From Nocardia vaccinii NBRC 15922 (GTDB taxonomy: Bacteria; Actinomycetota; Actinomycetes; Mycobacteriales; Mycobacteriaceae): a stretch of 32,457 nt of DNA. Shown here piece after piece: positions 16,316 through 23,570 of this stretch. The DNA is taken from contig NZ_BDCC01000089.1 in NCBI RefSeq assembly GCF_001613305.1, positions 1 to 32,457 of the forward strand, read 5' to 3'. A program made the position numbers and the translations under genes. How positions within the stretch are numbered: the first letter of the stretch is position 1; the number at the start of each line of letters is the position of its first letter. Under the pieces are notes generated by a model, which saw only the letters and a program-made list of their open reading frames with translations, searched no databases and was not told where the DNA came from.

Positions 16316-16907
16316 TCAGCCGGGTAGCCGGAAGAGTCGCTGTGCCAGGTGCATCAGATGCGAGCGCAGGGTGGCGTTGTCGAAATTCGCGACCAGTGGG
16401 TGTGCGGCCGCACCGCCGATGGCCGCCATCAGCATCGAGGTCGGGACCTGCACGCTGCCGGCCGCATCACCGGTCTCGAGGACCGCGAACAAGCGATCCA
16501 TGACCCGGTGGAACGGTTCGTAGTCGGCCAGGAACTCCGTGATGACCGGATCGGTCTGCAGCATCCCGACCAGGCCGCGCCGCTCGATCGTCAGATCGAT
16601 CATGCGGCTCAACAGCAGCTCGCGGGCGGTCACATCGCATTGTTCGGCCTCGGCCTCGTCGACCGCGGCCTTCGAGCCAGGCCAGTTCGGTGGTGACCAC
16701 GCCGAGCACGATCTCGAACTTCGTGCGGAACTGGAAATAGATCGCCGCCTTGGTGACCCCCACCGCGTCCGCGATCATCTGCAATGACGTTCCACTCACG
16801 CCGTGTTGATCGAACAGCTCCACCGCGGCGGCGATGGTGCGGGCCTGCGCCGGGGTGTACGCACCGCGAACTGCCGAATCGGTCAGCGCGCTGTCGACGG
16901 AACTCAC
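16316..16907 (-). pseudogene. TetR-family regulator with a single-base frameshift
   Basis: The N-terminal frame (GTG at 16907) holds a complete TetR DNA-binding domain: ARTIAAAVELFDQHGVSGTSLQMIADAVGVTKAAIYFQFRTKFEIVLGVV. At about 16669-16673 the frame changes. The second frame continues as AAVDEAEAEQ, then TARELLLSRMIDLTIERRGLVGML and a normal helical ligand domain ending at 16316. Removing one base from the GGCC there gives one continuous protein of about 196 residues, the normal TetR length. It is therefore either a recent knockout or a sequence error. The GTG start has a weak ribosome-binding site. Likely sites for it are the palindromes at 16013 and 16112. Confidence 0.8.
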
Positions 16908-17213
16908 AGGACGAGAATAGGTGATGTTTCATCGAGCCGGTAGCCGACCGGACGATTGTCCGTGGCAGCCGTTCCTTGTTGTGGGCGCACTGAGGTTTTC
17001 CGCCGCCGCCCCTGTTGCTTCCCCGGATATTCGTTCAGTGGATTGAGCATTCCCGGTGCGGGAGTTAGCGTCGCCCGGCGGCACGATAGGGATTTCAGTT
17101 CGGGTTGTTTTGCGTTCGGGCCTGGCATTCGTAGTGCGGAACGACGCTGACCGTTGCTGTCGTGAGGTGACCGGTGCCGGCTACCTTTTCTTGTCTTTCC
17201 TGGAGGTCGATCG

Positions 17214-17381
17214 ATGTCTGTCAGCGGCGGTCGCCGGCTTGTGCGGGCGGTGGTGGTGCTCGTCGGAGCGCCGCCGGCCCCCAGCTCGAATAGACAATGG
17301 CGAAAGGGCATTTCGCGGGCACAGACAACGTTTGCCCCGCCGTGTCGCGGTCCGGGGAACTCGACAGGAGTACCGCGATGA
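17214..17381 (+). CDS. Possible small ORF upstream of an exporter (55 residues)
   Basis: The ATG at 17214 follows GGAGG with a 7-base spacer, an excellent ribosome-binding site. The frame codes for 55 residues: a basic start (SGGRRLVR), a short hydrophobic run (AVVVLVG), then a Pro/Arg/Ser-rich tail. It ends in TGA that overlaps the ATG of the next small ORF (ATGA). I recognise no family. The composition is close to what GC-rich DNA gives by chance, so the protein itself may not matter. The frame could act as a leader that couples translation to the next genes. Confidence 0.35.
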   Translation: MSVSGGRRLVRAVVVLVGAPPAPSSNRQWRKGISRAQTTFAPPCRGPGNSTGVPR

Positions 17382-17485
17382 CCAAGGTCGCGCTGAGTAC
17401 GATTCTGGGAATCGGTTCGCCCGACCCGACACCGAACTCGTCCACCGCCGGTGAGTCCGACGCACTGGCGAGCGAGGCCCGGTGA
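17378..17485 (+). CDS. Candidate small peptide coupled to an ABC exporter (35 residues)
   Basis: The ATG at 17378 follows AGGAG with a 7-base spacer. The 35-residue product starts MTKVALSTILGIGSPDP and continues as a Ser/Thr/Pro/Asn-rich then acidic Ala/Glu tail. The stop TGA overlaps the GTG start of the ABC exporter gene (GTGA), so translation of the two is coupled. A short peptide directly upstream of a fused permease-ATPase exporter is the layout of peptide pheromone or RiPP units. However, there is no modification enzyme nearby, no Cys and no recognised leader motif. The alternative is a translational leader for the exporter. Confidence 0.45.
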   Translation: MTKVALSTILGIGSPDPTPNSSTAGESDALASEAR

Positions 17486-19431
17486 GCGGTCAGCATTCCA
17501 AGCGAGCCGCGATCGGCCTGAGCGGGCTGCTACGGCTGCTCCGTGGCCCGCAGCGTCCGCTGATACCGCCCGAGACGCGTTTGCGGGCACAGGAATTCGA
17601 ACATCATGACCAGGAAACCGATACCGCGTCCCTGCGGGAGATGCTCGGCGCGCTGCCGGTCGTCGTGCGGACAGTGGCGCGGTTGAGTTGGCAGATTTCG
17701 CCGTGGCTCGCGGTCGGCGTGCTGGTTTCGGCGTTGCTGTCCGGTGTCGCTTCGGCGACCGGCCTGCTGGCCGCCAATCACGTACTGACGACGATATTCG
17801 CCGCGGGCCCCACGCCGGGCCGGGTGTTCGGGGCGCTCGGCCAGATCGCCCTGCTGACTTTTGTCGTCGCGGTGCGGGCAGGACTGGTATCCGCGGTCAC
17901 CGCGGGAGGTGCACGGTTGGGGCCCGGAGTGCGGCGCACAGCCGAGTCCCGGCTGATCGCCGCCGCGGCCTATGTCGATCTCAGCGCGCTGGCCGACCCC
18001 GACTATCACGATGATCTGCGTCGTGCGTGTGACCGTAGCCTGCCGATGATGGAACAGGCTGTGACACAGTGTGTTTCGATGCTGACCGCAGCCATTACCT
18101 TGACTGCGGCGACCATGACTGTCGGACTGCTGCATCCGGTGCTTCCCGCCGCGGTCCTGTTATCGGCCCTCCCCGCGGCATGGTGCGCGGTGCGGTCCTC
18201 GCGACTGCGTCACCGCAGCCTGCACCAGATCGTCTCCTACGACCGGCGCGTGCGGATAGTCACCGACCTGCTGACCGACCGCGATGCCGCCGCGGAACTA
18301 CGAGCCTTCGGCGCGCAGCCCGATCTGATCAGCGAGCACGACACCATCTCCAGGATCCGCGAATCAGTCGATAGCTATGTCGGCCTCGCACAGGAGTACC
18401 ACGCCGCGGTGGGCCGTACCGCGACCGGTGTTGCCACAGTGGGCGTCTACGCGTTGCTGGGGGTGCTGTTGTACACCGGCGCAATACCTTTGGCCGTCGC
18501 GGCGACCGCGCTGGTAGCTCTGCAGTCGGCACACACCGCGGTGACCCAACTGGCGCAGAGCACCACCCGGCTCCATGAACAGGGTCTGTTCATCCTGGAC
18601 TACCACCGCGTGCTGGCCACCTGCTATCACCGCACCCGACCCCGCACGGGTACGGCAGCGCCGCTGTCACCGCGCGTCATCCAACTCGAGCGAGTGAGCT
18701 TCCGCTATCCAGGATCGCGCACCCTGGCTGTGCATGACGTGACCGCGACCATCAGAGCGGGGCAAGTGATCGCGCTGGTGGGGGAGAACGGGTCGGGCAA
18801 GACCACGCTGGCCAAACTCCTGGCCGGTCTCTACATCCCGGACGAGGGTGAAATTCGTTGGGATGGAACAACTCTCACGGAATTCACTCCGGAATCGGTA
18901 GCCGCGCGCACCGCAGTGATCATGCAAACCCCGACCCGATGGCCCCTCACCGCCCGAGCCGCCGCCACCCTGGGCGCCCATTTCACCGCCGTGGACGACC
19001 AACTACTCACCCATGCCGCCCGCGCGAGCGGCGCCGACCAGGTCATCGACCGCCTTCCGGACGGCTGGGACACGTTGCTGAGCAAGCAGTTCGCCTCCGG
19101 CTGTGACCTATCGGGCGGTCAGTGGCAACGCCTCGCCGCGGCCCGCGCGCTGTACCGCGACGCGGCAATCCTGATAGCGGACGAACCGACCGCCAGCCTG
19201 GACGCCCGAGCCGAAGCCCGACTTCACGACACCCTGCACCGACTCGCCCTCGGCCGCACCGTCATCCTGATCACGCACCGCCTCACCACCGTCCGCATGG
19301 CCGACATCATCCTCGTCATGCACGAAGGAGAACTGATCGAAACAGGCACCCACGACGAACTCGTATCCGCCGGTGGCCAGTACGCACAGATGTACCGCAT
19401 CCAAGCGGAGCTGTACGCACCGGCGGGGTAG
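17482..19431 (+). CDS. ABC exporter, fused permease-ATPase
   Basis: A 649-residue half-transporter. The N-terminal 70 residues are soluble, then about six transmembrane helices lie between 75 and 385. The ATPase domain has Walker A GENGSGKTT (434-442), signature LSGGQ (543-547), Walker B ILIADEPT with Asp567-Glu568, and the switch His599. The Walker A to signature spacing is normal. Such half-size exporters form homodimers or heterodimers and move lipids, drugs or peptides out of the cell; no second half lies next to it, so a homodimer is likely. The GTG start overlaps the stop of the 35-residue ORF. The terminator at 19544-19580 lies downstream. Confidence 0.92.
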   Translation: MSGQHSKRAAIGLSGLLRLLRGPQRPLIPPETRLRAQEFEHHDQETDTASLREMLGALPVVVRTVARLSWQISPWLAVGVLVSALLSGVASATGLLAANHVLTTIFAAGPTPGRVFGALGQIALLTFVVAVRAGLVSAVTAGGARLGPGVRRTAESRLIAAAAYVDLSALADPDYHDDLRRACDRSLPMMEQAVTQCVSMLTAAITLTAATMTVGLLHPVLPAAVLLSALPAAWCAVRSSRLRHRSLHQIVSYDRRVRIVTDLLTDRDAAAELRAFGAQPDLISEHDTISRIRESVDSYVGLAQEYHAAVGRTATGVATVGVYALLGVLLYTGAIPLAVAATALVALQSAHTAVTQLAQSTTRLHEQGLFILDYHRVLATCYHRTRPRTGTAAPLSPRVIQLERVSFRYPGSRTLAVHDVTATIRAGQVIALVGENGSGKTTLAKLLAGLYIPDEGEIRWDGTTLTEFTPESVAARTAVIMQTPTRWPLTARAAATLGAHFTAVDDQLLTHAARASGADQVIDRLPDGWDTLLSKQFASGCDLSGGQWQRLAAARALYRDAAILIADEPTASLDARAEARLHDTLHRLALGRTVILITHRLTTVRMADIILVMHEGELIETGTHDELVSAGGQYAQMYRIQAELYAPAG

Positions 19432-19543
19432 AAGAGCCGGTTGGGCTTTCGGTCTCGGGCGCCCGCAGGCACCGGACACCCGCTGGCTGCCGGTGCTCGT
19501 TGGTGCGGACGCACCATCCGACCCGACCCGTTTCGAGTCGATC

Positions 19544-19580
19544 CGTTGGCTTCGCCTGGATTCGCCGGGCGAAGCCAACG
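19544..19580. terminator. Bidirectional stem-loop terminator
   Basis: Perfect 13-bp arms, CGTTGGCTTCGCC (19544-19556) and GGCGAAGCCAACG (19568-19580), with an 11-base loop. It lies between two converging genes, the ABC exporter ending at 19431 and the hypothetical gene ending at 19585. It has no T-run, as is usual for actinobacterial terminators. Confidence 0.75.
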
Positions 19581-19584
19581 CGCG

Positions 19585-20130
19585 TCACAGTGCGCCTGGT
19601 CGTCCCGGCGCGCTGGGTGAGGTAGTCATTGATTTCTCCTCCTGCAGGAGAATGCGGGCGAGTTCGTGATGGAGCAACCGGGTGACATCTCCGATCGACT
19701 GCTCGCCGCTGGACAATCCCGCCGTGTGTTGGACGTAGCGGACGGCCTTGGCGGAGAAGGGCGCAGATGCGCCGGCGTCGGTCTTCTTGACCGCGACGAA
19801 CAGTTCGAACGGCAGTGGTGGTGCTTGGAACAGGATCCGCGCTGCACTGCGCCAGGTGATCGGGGAGTTCTCGGCGGCGTCGGGAAGCATTTCGTCCGGC
19901 AATTGCTCGATCGCCGCGGCCAGGACATCGATGATCGCGTCGATGCGGTGTTCCGCGCTGATCCAGGTACCCGGCCGTAATTTCTTCACGATGCGTGTCA
20001 GGATCTCGATAGCGACCGGCTCCTGCCCATCGCGACGGTTAACAGCTAGTGAAATGCTGTGCTCGCGGAGGTTTTCGAGTTCAGCCATCAAAATGGATTG
20101 ATCCTGGTCGATCGCGGAAAGCGCTGACAT
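19585..20130 (-). CDS. Hypothetical protein
   Basis: A 181-residue, mostly helical, acidic protein that I cannot assign to a family. It begins with SALSAIDQDQSILMAELENLREHSISLAVN, and has a central region with several Trp and Pro residues (LRPGTWISAEHRIDAIIDVLAAAIEQLP). There is no signal peptide, transmembrane segment or metal motif. Codon use is that of a real high-GC gene, and the terminator directly after its stop supports expression. The ATG at 20130 is chosen, though an in-frame GTG at 20154 would add eight residues; neither has a strong ribosome-binding site. It lies upstream of the terminator it shares with the exporter and 238 bp downstream of lsr2. Confidence 0.55.
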   Translation of the reverse strand: MSALSAIDQDQSILMAELENLREHSISLAVNRRDGQEPVAIEILTRIVKKLRPGTWISAEHRIDAIIDVLAAAIEQLPDEMLPDAAENSPITWRSAARILFQAPPLPFELFVAVKKTDAGASAPFSAKAVRYVQHTAGLSSGEQSIGDVTRLLHHELARILLQEEKSMTTSPSAPGRPGAL

Positions 20131-20368
20131 GCGACCAAGTATTCCATGCGCCACGATTAATCGGCTACGTGAACGTTAATTCTCCGATACCGAATAGTCG
20201 CTTTCCGGAACTGCGCTGGAATCGGTCACCCGGCAGGTGTCGATGTGCCCGAGGAACCCGGTCGACGACACCGCTCAGCGGCACAACGCGACCGGGTCGA
20301 TACCCGTTCCGAAGGGACACCCGAATCGAAATCCTATCGCGCGTGTGGCGCGATCCCCGGTGCGGGGG

Positions 20369-20704
20369 CTACCCGGCCTTGTGATAGGCCTCGAGGACGC
20401 TGGCCTGGATTCGCCCGCGGCCGGACACGTCGTAGCCGTTCTTGCGGGCCCACTCCCGAACCGCTCTGGTCTGTTCCCTGTCCACCGCCGTCCGGCTGTT
20501 GACCTTGCTCGTGGTTTTGGAAACCCGGCCAACTTTGCGGGCAGGCTGCGCCCATTGCTCGAACACCGTCCGCAAACTGCCCGCGTTCTTCATCGACAGG
20601 TCGATCTCGTACTCGACACCATCGATACCGAACACGACTGTTTCCGCCGCCTTCGACTTGCCGTCATAGTCGTCGATCAATTCGACCGTGACTTTCTTCG
20701 CCAT
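20369..20704 (-). CDS. lsr2: Lsr2 nucleoid-associated protein
   Basis: A 111-residue Lsr2 protein. The N-terminal oligomerisation domain reads MAKKVTVELIDDYDGKSKAAETVVFGIDGVEYEIDLS. The C-terminal DNA-binding domain has REWARKNGYDVSGRGRIQASVLEAYHKA, with the RGR minor-groove hook that selects AT-rich DNA. Lsr2 bridges DNA and silences horizontally acquired genes in mycobacteria and relatives. The ATG at 20704 follows AAGGAG. It may be either the main copy or an accessory paralogue; its position among remnants and mobile DNA suggests the latter, but one window cannot tell. Confidence 0.95.
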   Translation of the reverse strand: MAKKVTVELIDDYDGKSKAAETVVFGIDGVEYEIDLSMKNAGSLRTVFEQWAQPARKVGRVSKTTSKVNSRTAVDREQTRAVREWARKNGYDVSGRGRIQASVLEAYHKAG

Positions 20705-20917
20705 ACGAGCGCGCTCCTTATCTTCATCACAATGCCGCAGCGGCAAGCGTAGAACGCCGGCGGACAATGCACGCGGCCGGGACGTTATTCAGGGCAACAG
20801 CACGCACGCACCACAGGTAGGTGTAAACCCCCGGCTCCCAGGAGGGATACAGGCGGTCGCGAAGTTTCCGGGGTATAGAGGGGTGCTGTTCGGCTCTCGG
20901 ATGCTCGGCACCGATAC
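20705..20917. other. Intergenic region upstream of lsr2
   Basis: No coding pattern is seen. It contains the upstream region of lsr2 and joins the transposase remnant to its right. Confidence 0.4.
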
Positions 20918-21160
20918 GTGATGTCCCCGCCGGACCGGCTCACGATCTTCGCGCCTGTGACCCTGGCCGCGACCGACCAGGTTCGGCGGGAATCAGCTAC
21001 CGGATCGACGATCGTGGCGGTCTTGAACGAGCGCGGGCTGATCCCTTCGATCTTTCGTTGCTTCGACTGCGGTCGGCCCGGCCTTGTCTGGTCGTCGGAC
21101 GTCACGTACCTGACCTGCGGCAAGGGAATTCAGGCAAACCAGACCGGCCGGTTGGTGTGA
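20918..21160 (+). pseudogene. Probable IS3-like transposase remnant
   Basis: An 80-residue frame whose second half reads RPGLVWSSDVTYLTCGKG. This resembles the first catalytic Asp motif of IS3-family transposases (W-x-x-D-[IV]-TYL-x-x-G-x-G), preceded by AVLNERGLIP, which fits the stretch before it. The remaining catalytic region is absent and the frame stops soon after, so it cannot be functional. Its inverted repeats are not visible. The similarity is short, so the call is tentative. Confidence 0.4.
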
Positions 21161-21195
21161 ATAGGATGTGGGCCAGGGATTTACATGTATCGCTG

Positions 21196-21224
21196 TTGAT
21201 AGTGCCGTTAGTTGACGGTACATT
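21196..21224 (+). promoter_or_regulatory. Predicted promoter of the YdcZ pair
   Basis: TTGATA (21196-21201), a 17-base spacer, and TACATT (21219-21224) in a locally AT-rich stretch. An imperfect inverted repeat, CCGT...ACGG, sits between the boxes. TTAACG-like TTAAACG (21223-21229) overlaps the -10, and the same 7-mer occurs inverted at 23540-23546 beside the LacI gene. Confidence 0.5.
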
Positions 21225-21329
21225 AAACGAGTCACAATCCGGCGAGCGACGCTCGGATGCGTCACGGGGTCGGCCTCGGCGGGTTGTGGCACTCGTCCAT
21301 GACTGCTCTAGTCCGAAGGTCGTCTGCTC

Positions 21330-21848
21330 GTGGCCGTTCTCACCCTTGGATTCGTCTTCCTGTTCATCCTGGTCGCCGGCGGACTGCGGTCCGTCGAGGT
21401 CGGCTGCCAGAACACTCAGAAGTTGTATGTGCGCGATATCTGGCTGTGCGCGGTGATCTCCTATGCCGTTGCGCTGACCGGATTCTCGATCTTCCTGCTG
21501 ATCTCCGTGCTGGTGTCGAAAACGTCCTGGCCCACCATGGCGGACCTACGACATCTACCCTGGTGGGCGCCGTTCGGGGGACTCGTCGGCGGGGTGGCGG
21601 TGGTCGGCATGATCACCGTGGCGCGATATGTCGGCGTGGCCACTTTCAACGCGGTGGTGATCGTGAGCGAGATGCTCGTCGCACTGGTCATGGACGATAT
21701 GGGCCTGATGGGATTCGCGGTGCGGCACGCGACCCCGCCGCGTCTGGTGGCCGCCGGGTTGATCTGCGCGGCCGTCTATCTCATGGCCAAGGACTCCGCG
21801 CCGACGGATTCGGCCGCCACCCCCGTGATGGAAAGGGTTTCCCGATGA
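21330..21848 (+). CDS. YdcZ-type DMT transporter, first copy
   Basis: A 172-residue membrane protein of the DMT superfamily, YdcZ group (PF04657). Five hydrophobic helices are visible. The family pattern R-S-V-E-x-G-x-Q-N near residue 20 and GGLVGGVAVVGMITVARYVGVATFNAVVIVSEM in the middle are clear, as is LVALVMDDMGLMG. Such proteins are half-size transporters that pair up. The GTG at 21330 has GAAGG about ten bases upstream. The stop overlaps the ATG of the second copy (ATGA), so the two are made together. The export or uptake substrate is not known for this group. Confidence 0.82.
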   Translation: MAVLTLGFVFLFILVAGGLRSVEVGCQNTQKLYVRDIWLCAVISYAVALTGFSIFLLISVLVSKTSWPTMADLRHLPWWAPFGGLVGGVAVVGMITVARYVGVATFNAVVIVSEMLVALVMDDMGLMGFAVRHATPPRLVAAGLICAAVYLMAKDSAPTDSAATPVMERVSR

Positions 21849-22357
21849 CCGCCACCGTCCCAGCCCCCGTCCGCCCCGCGCTGCCGCGCTCGATGATGGC
21901 GCTGGTCTTCCTGTTCATGCTGATCGGCGGCGCATTGCGCTCGGTCGAGGCGGGCTGCCAGAACTCGATGAAGCTGGCCTTGAAGAACGTCTGGCTGTGC
22001 GGGGTGATCTCCTACGCGGTGGCGCTCACCGGCGTCGCCCTGATACTCGCGGTGTCACTGCTGTTCTCCGCGCGCGCGACGCGGCGCTGGCCGACGCGGG
22101 CGGATCTGGCGGCCATGCCCAAGTGGGCGCCGTTCGGCGGGCTGACCGGCGGCGCGGCCATCTTCGCGATGATCACCGTCGCCTCCAGCGTCGGGGTCAG
22201 CACGTTCAACGCGGTGATCATCGCCGGGCAGATGTTCCTGGCCACGGCGATGGATCACTTCGGGGTGATGGGCTTCCCGCGTCGGCGGATCAATCCGCAG
22301 CGGGTGGCCGCGTGCGCGATGATCATCGCTGGGTCGTATCTCATGGCCAAGTACTGA
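21845..22357 (+). CDS. YdcZ-type DMT transporter, second copy
   Basis: A 170-residue paralogue of the gene before it. Shared stretches include GGALRSVEAGCQNSMKL, W(A)PFGGL-x-GGAAIFAMITVAS, STFNAVIIAGQM and the C-terminal YLMAK. Five helices are again visible, after a Pro-rich N-terminus of about 15 residues. The tight ATGA overlap and the sequence similarity indicate that the pair arose by tandem duplication and probably forms a heterodimer with opposite membrane orientation, as known for paired small DMT transporters; this is inferred. It converges on the LacI gene with only 14 bp between the two stops. Confidence 0.82.
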   Translation: MTATVPAPVRPALPRSMMALVFLFMLIGGALRSVEAGCQNSMKLALKNVWLCGVISYAVALTGVALILAVSLLFSARATRRWPTRADLAAMPKWAPFGGLTGGAAIFAMITVASSVGVSTFNAVIIAGQMFLATAMDHFGVMGFPRRRINPQRVAACAMIIAGSYLMAKY

Positions 22358-22371
22358 ACCGGGCTGACGAT

Positions 22372-23415
22372 TCACGATCGACCGGTATCGGGCCCCGCAC
22401 ATCCGCAGCTCTCGCCGATGGCCAGATGGATCTCGATCGGCGGGAGCGGGCGGTCGGCGGTCCGCGCGCCGGTGTCCAGGACCCGGGACAGGGCGGCGCG
22501 GGCGATGGTGGCGATGGGCTGTTGGACGGCGGTGAGGGTGAGCTGAGTATACGTGTTCGCGGGGTCGGCATCGTAGCCGACCAGTGAAATGTCCTGCGGG
22601 ATGCGCAGACCCGCGTCGGTCACCGCCCGGACGGTCGCCGCGGCCTGGCCGTAGGTGCCCACGACCACGGCGTCGGGTGGCGGTCCGGCGGTGAGGTGGC
22701 GGCTCACCGCGCGATAGGCGCCCGACGGGGTGAGGTCGGTGGGGAGGTGGCGCGCCGCGCTCTCGCCGACGACCGAGACGTATCCGGCATACCGCTGTGC
22801 GACGGTCTCGCGATCGCCGTGCGCGGCGTCCGCGGCGGTGAAACCGCCCACGAAGGCGATCTTTTCGCGATGATGAGCCTGTACCAGATGCGCGGTGGCC
22901 AGTCTGCCCGCGTCGATGTGATCGGCCCCGACGACCCGTGACTCCACATGGTCGCGGTTGTTGTGCACCCACACGATCGGTATGCGCGCCTGGCGGCACA
23001 ACTCGGCGGTGGCGGCGCCGTTCGCGCCGCCGACCACGATGAGCCCGTCGATACCGGAATCCGCGAAGGCTTGGGCGAATTCGATCTCCCGTTCCGGGTC
23101 GTATCCGGTGTTGCCGATGAGCATGAGGTGGTCGCGCTCGCGGGCCTGGACCTCGATCTGGCCGACCATCGTGCCGAACAACGGCAGGCGCACGTCCGGC
23201 ACCAGCAACCCCAGATGCCGCCAGCGGCGGACGCGGCGCAGGGCCCGTGCGGCGTGGTCGGGGCGGTAGTCCAGCTCGTCCAGCGCGCGAAGGACCTTGG
23301 CGCGCAATCGGTCCGACACCGGGCGCGGTCCGTCGTTGAGTACATAGCTGACCACCGCCGTGGAGGTGCCCGCCCGCTGGGCCACATCGGCGAGGGTCGC
23401 GCGTTTGACAGTCAC
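22372..23415 (-). CDS. LacI-family transcriptional regulator
   Basis: A 347-residue repressor. The N-terminal LacI HTH reads ATLADVAQRAGTSTAVVSYVLNDGPRPVSDRLRAKVLRALDELDYRPDHAARALR, with the hinge helix at its end. It is followed by a periplasmic-binding-protein-like sugar-type domain (HLGLLVPDVRLPLFGTMVGQIE onward, GIDGLIVVGG, VVGADHIDAGRLATAHLV, ISLVGYDADP). The tail has a CGC motif (ESCGCAG). The GTG at 23415 is chosen because GGAG lies 5 bases upstream. It diverges from the arylsulfotransferase-transporter operon and probably controls it, and possibly the YdcZ pair. Confidence 0.92.
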   Translation of the reverse strand: MTVKRATLADVAQRAGTSTAVVSYVLNDGPRPVSDRLRAKVLRALDELDYRPDHAARALRRVRRWRHLGLLVPDVRLPLFGTMVGQIEVQARERDHLMLIGNTGYDPEREIEFAQAFADSGIDGLIVVGGANGAATAELCRQARIPIVWVHNNRDHVESRVVGADHIDAGRLATAHLVQAHHREKIAFVGGFTAADAAHGDRETVAQRYAGYVSVVGESAARHLPTDLTPSGAYRAVSRHLTAGPPPDAVVVGTYGQAAATVRAVTDAGLRIPQDISLVGYDADPANTYTQLTLTAVQQPIATIARAALSRVLDTGARTADRPLPPIEIHLAIGESCGCAGPDTGRS

Positions 23416-23483
23416 TTCCGCTCCAATGTCCTCGCCCGCATCGCATCGGGCCACGCTTGAAATCGTTCTGATTCTTACAGTCT

Positions 23484-23502
23484 CAGCACGAAGAACGTGC
23501 TG
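23484..23502. promoter_or_regulatory. Inverted repeat in the LacI/arylsulfotransferase intergenic region
   Basis: CAGCACG and CGTGCTG with a 5-base centre (AAGAA), perfect 7-bp arms, midway between the divergent LacI and arylsulfotransferase genes. A second site with the AACGTT core (23538-23543) lies closer to the latter. The CG centre of this second site is usual for LacI-family operators, so it may be the true LacI site and the first a different factor's site. Confidence 0.5.
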
Positions 23503-23570
23503 CGCAAATCGATTAGATTCGTAACATTCGCGATCCGAACGTTTAACAACCGCCTGATGGAGTGAACTGC

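Noticed and set aside
17378..17485. Lasso-peptide precursor
   Set aside because: There is no cyclase or protease gene nearby, and no Asp/Glu at position 7-9 after a suitable Gly, so this specific class is not supported.
22055..23446. Minus-strand open frame of 463 codons
   Set aside because: It overlaps the LacI gene and part of the second YdcZ gene in a different frame and is Arg/Gly/Pro-rich without motifs.
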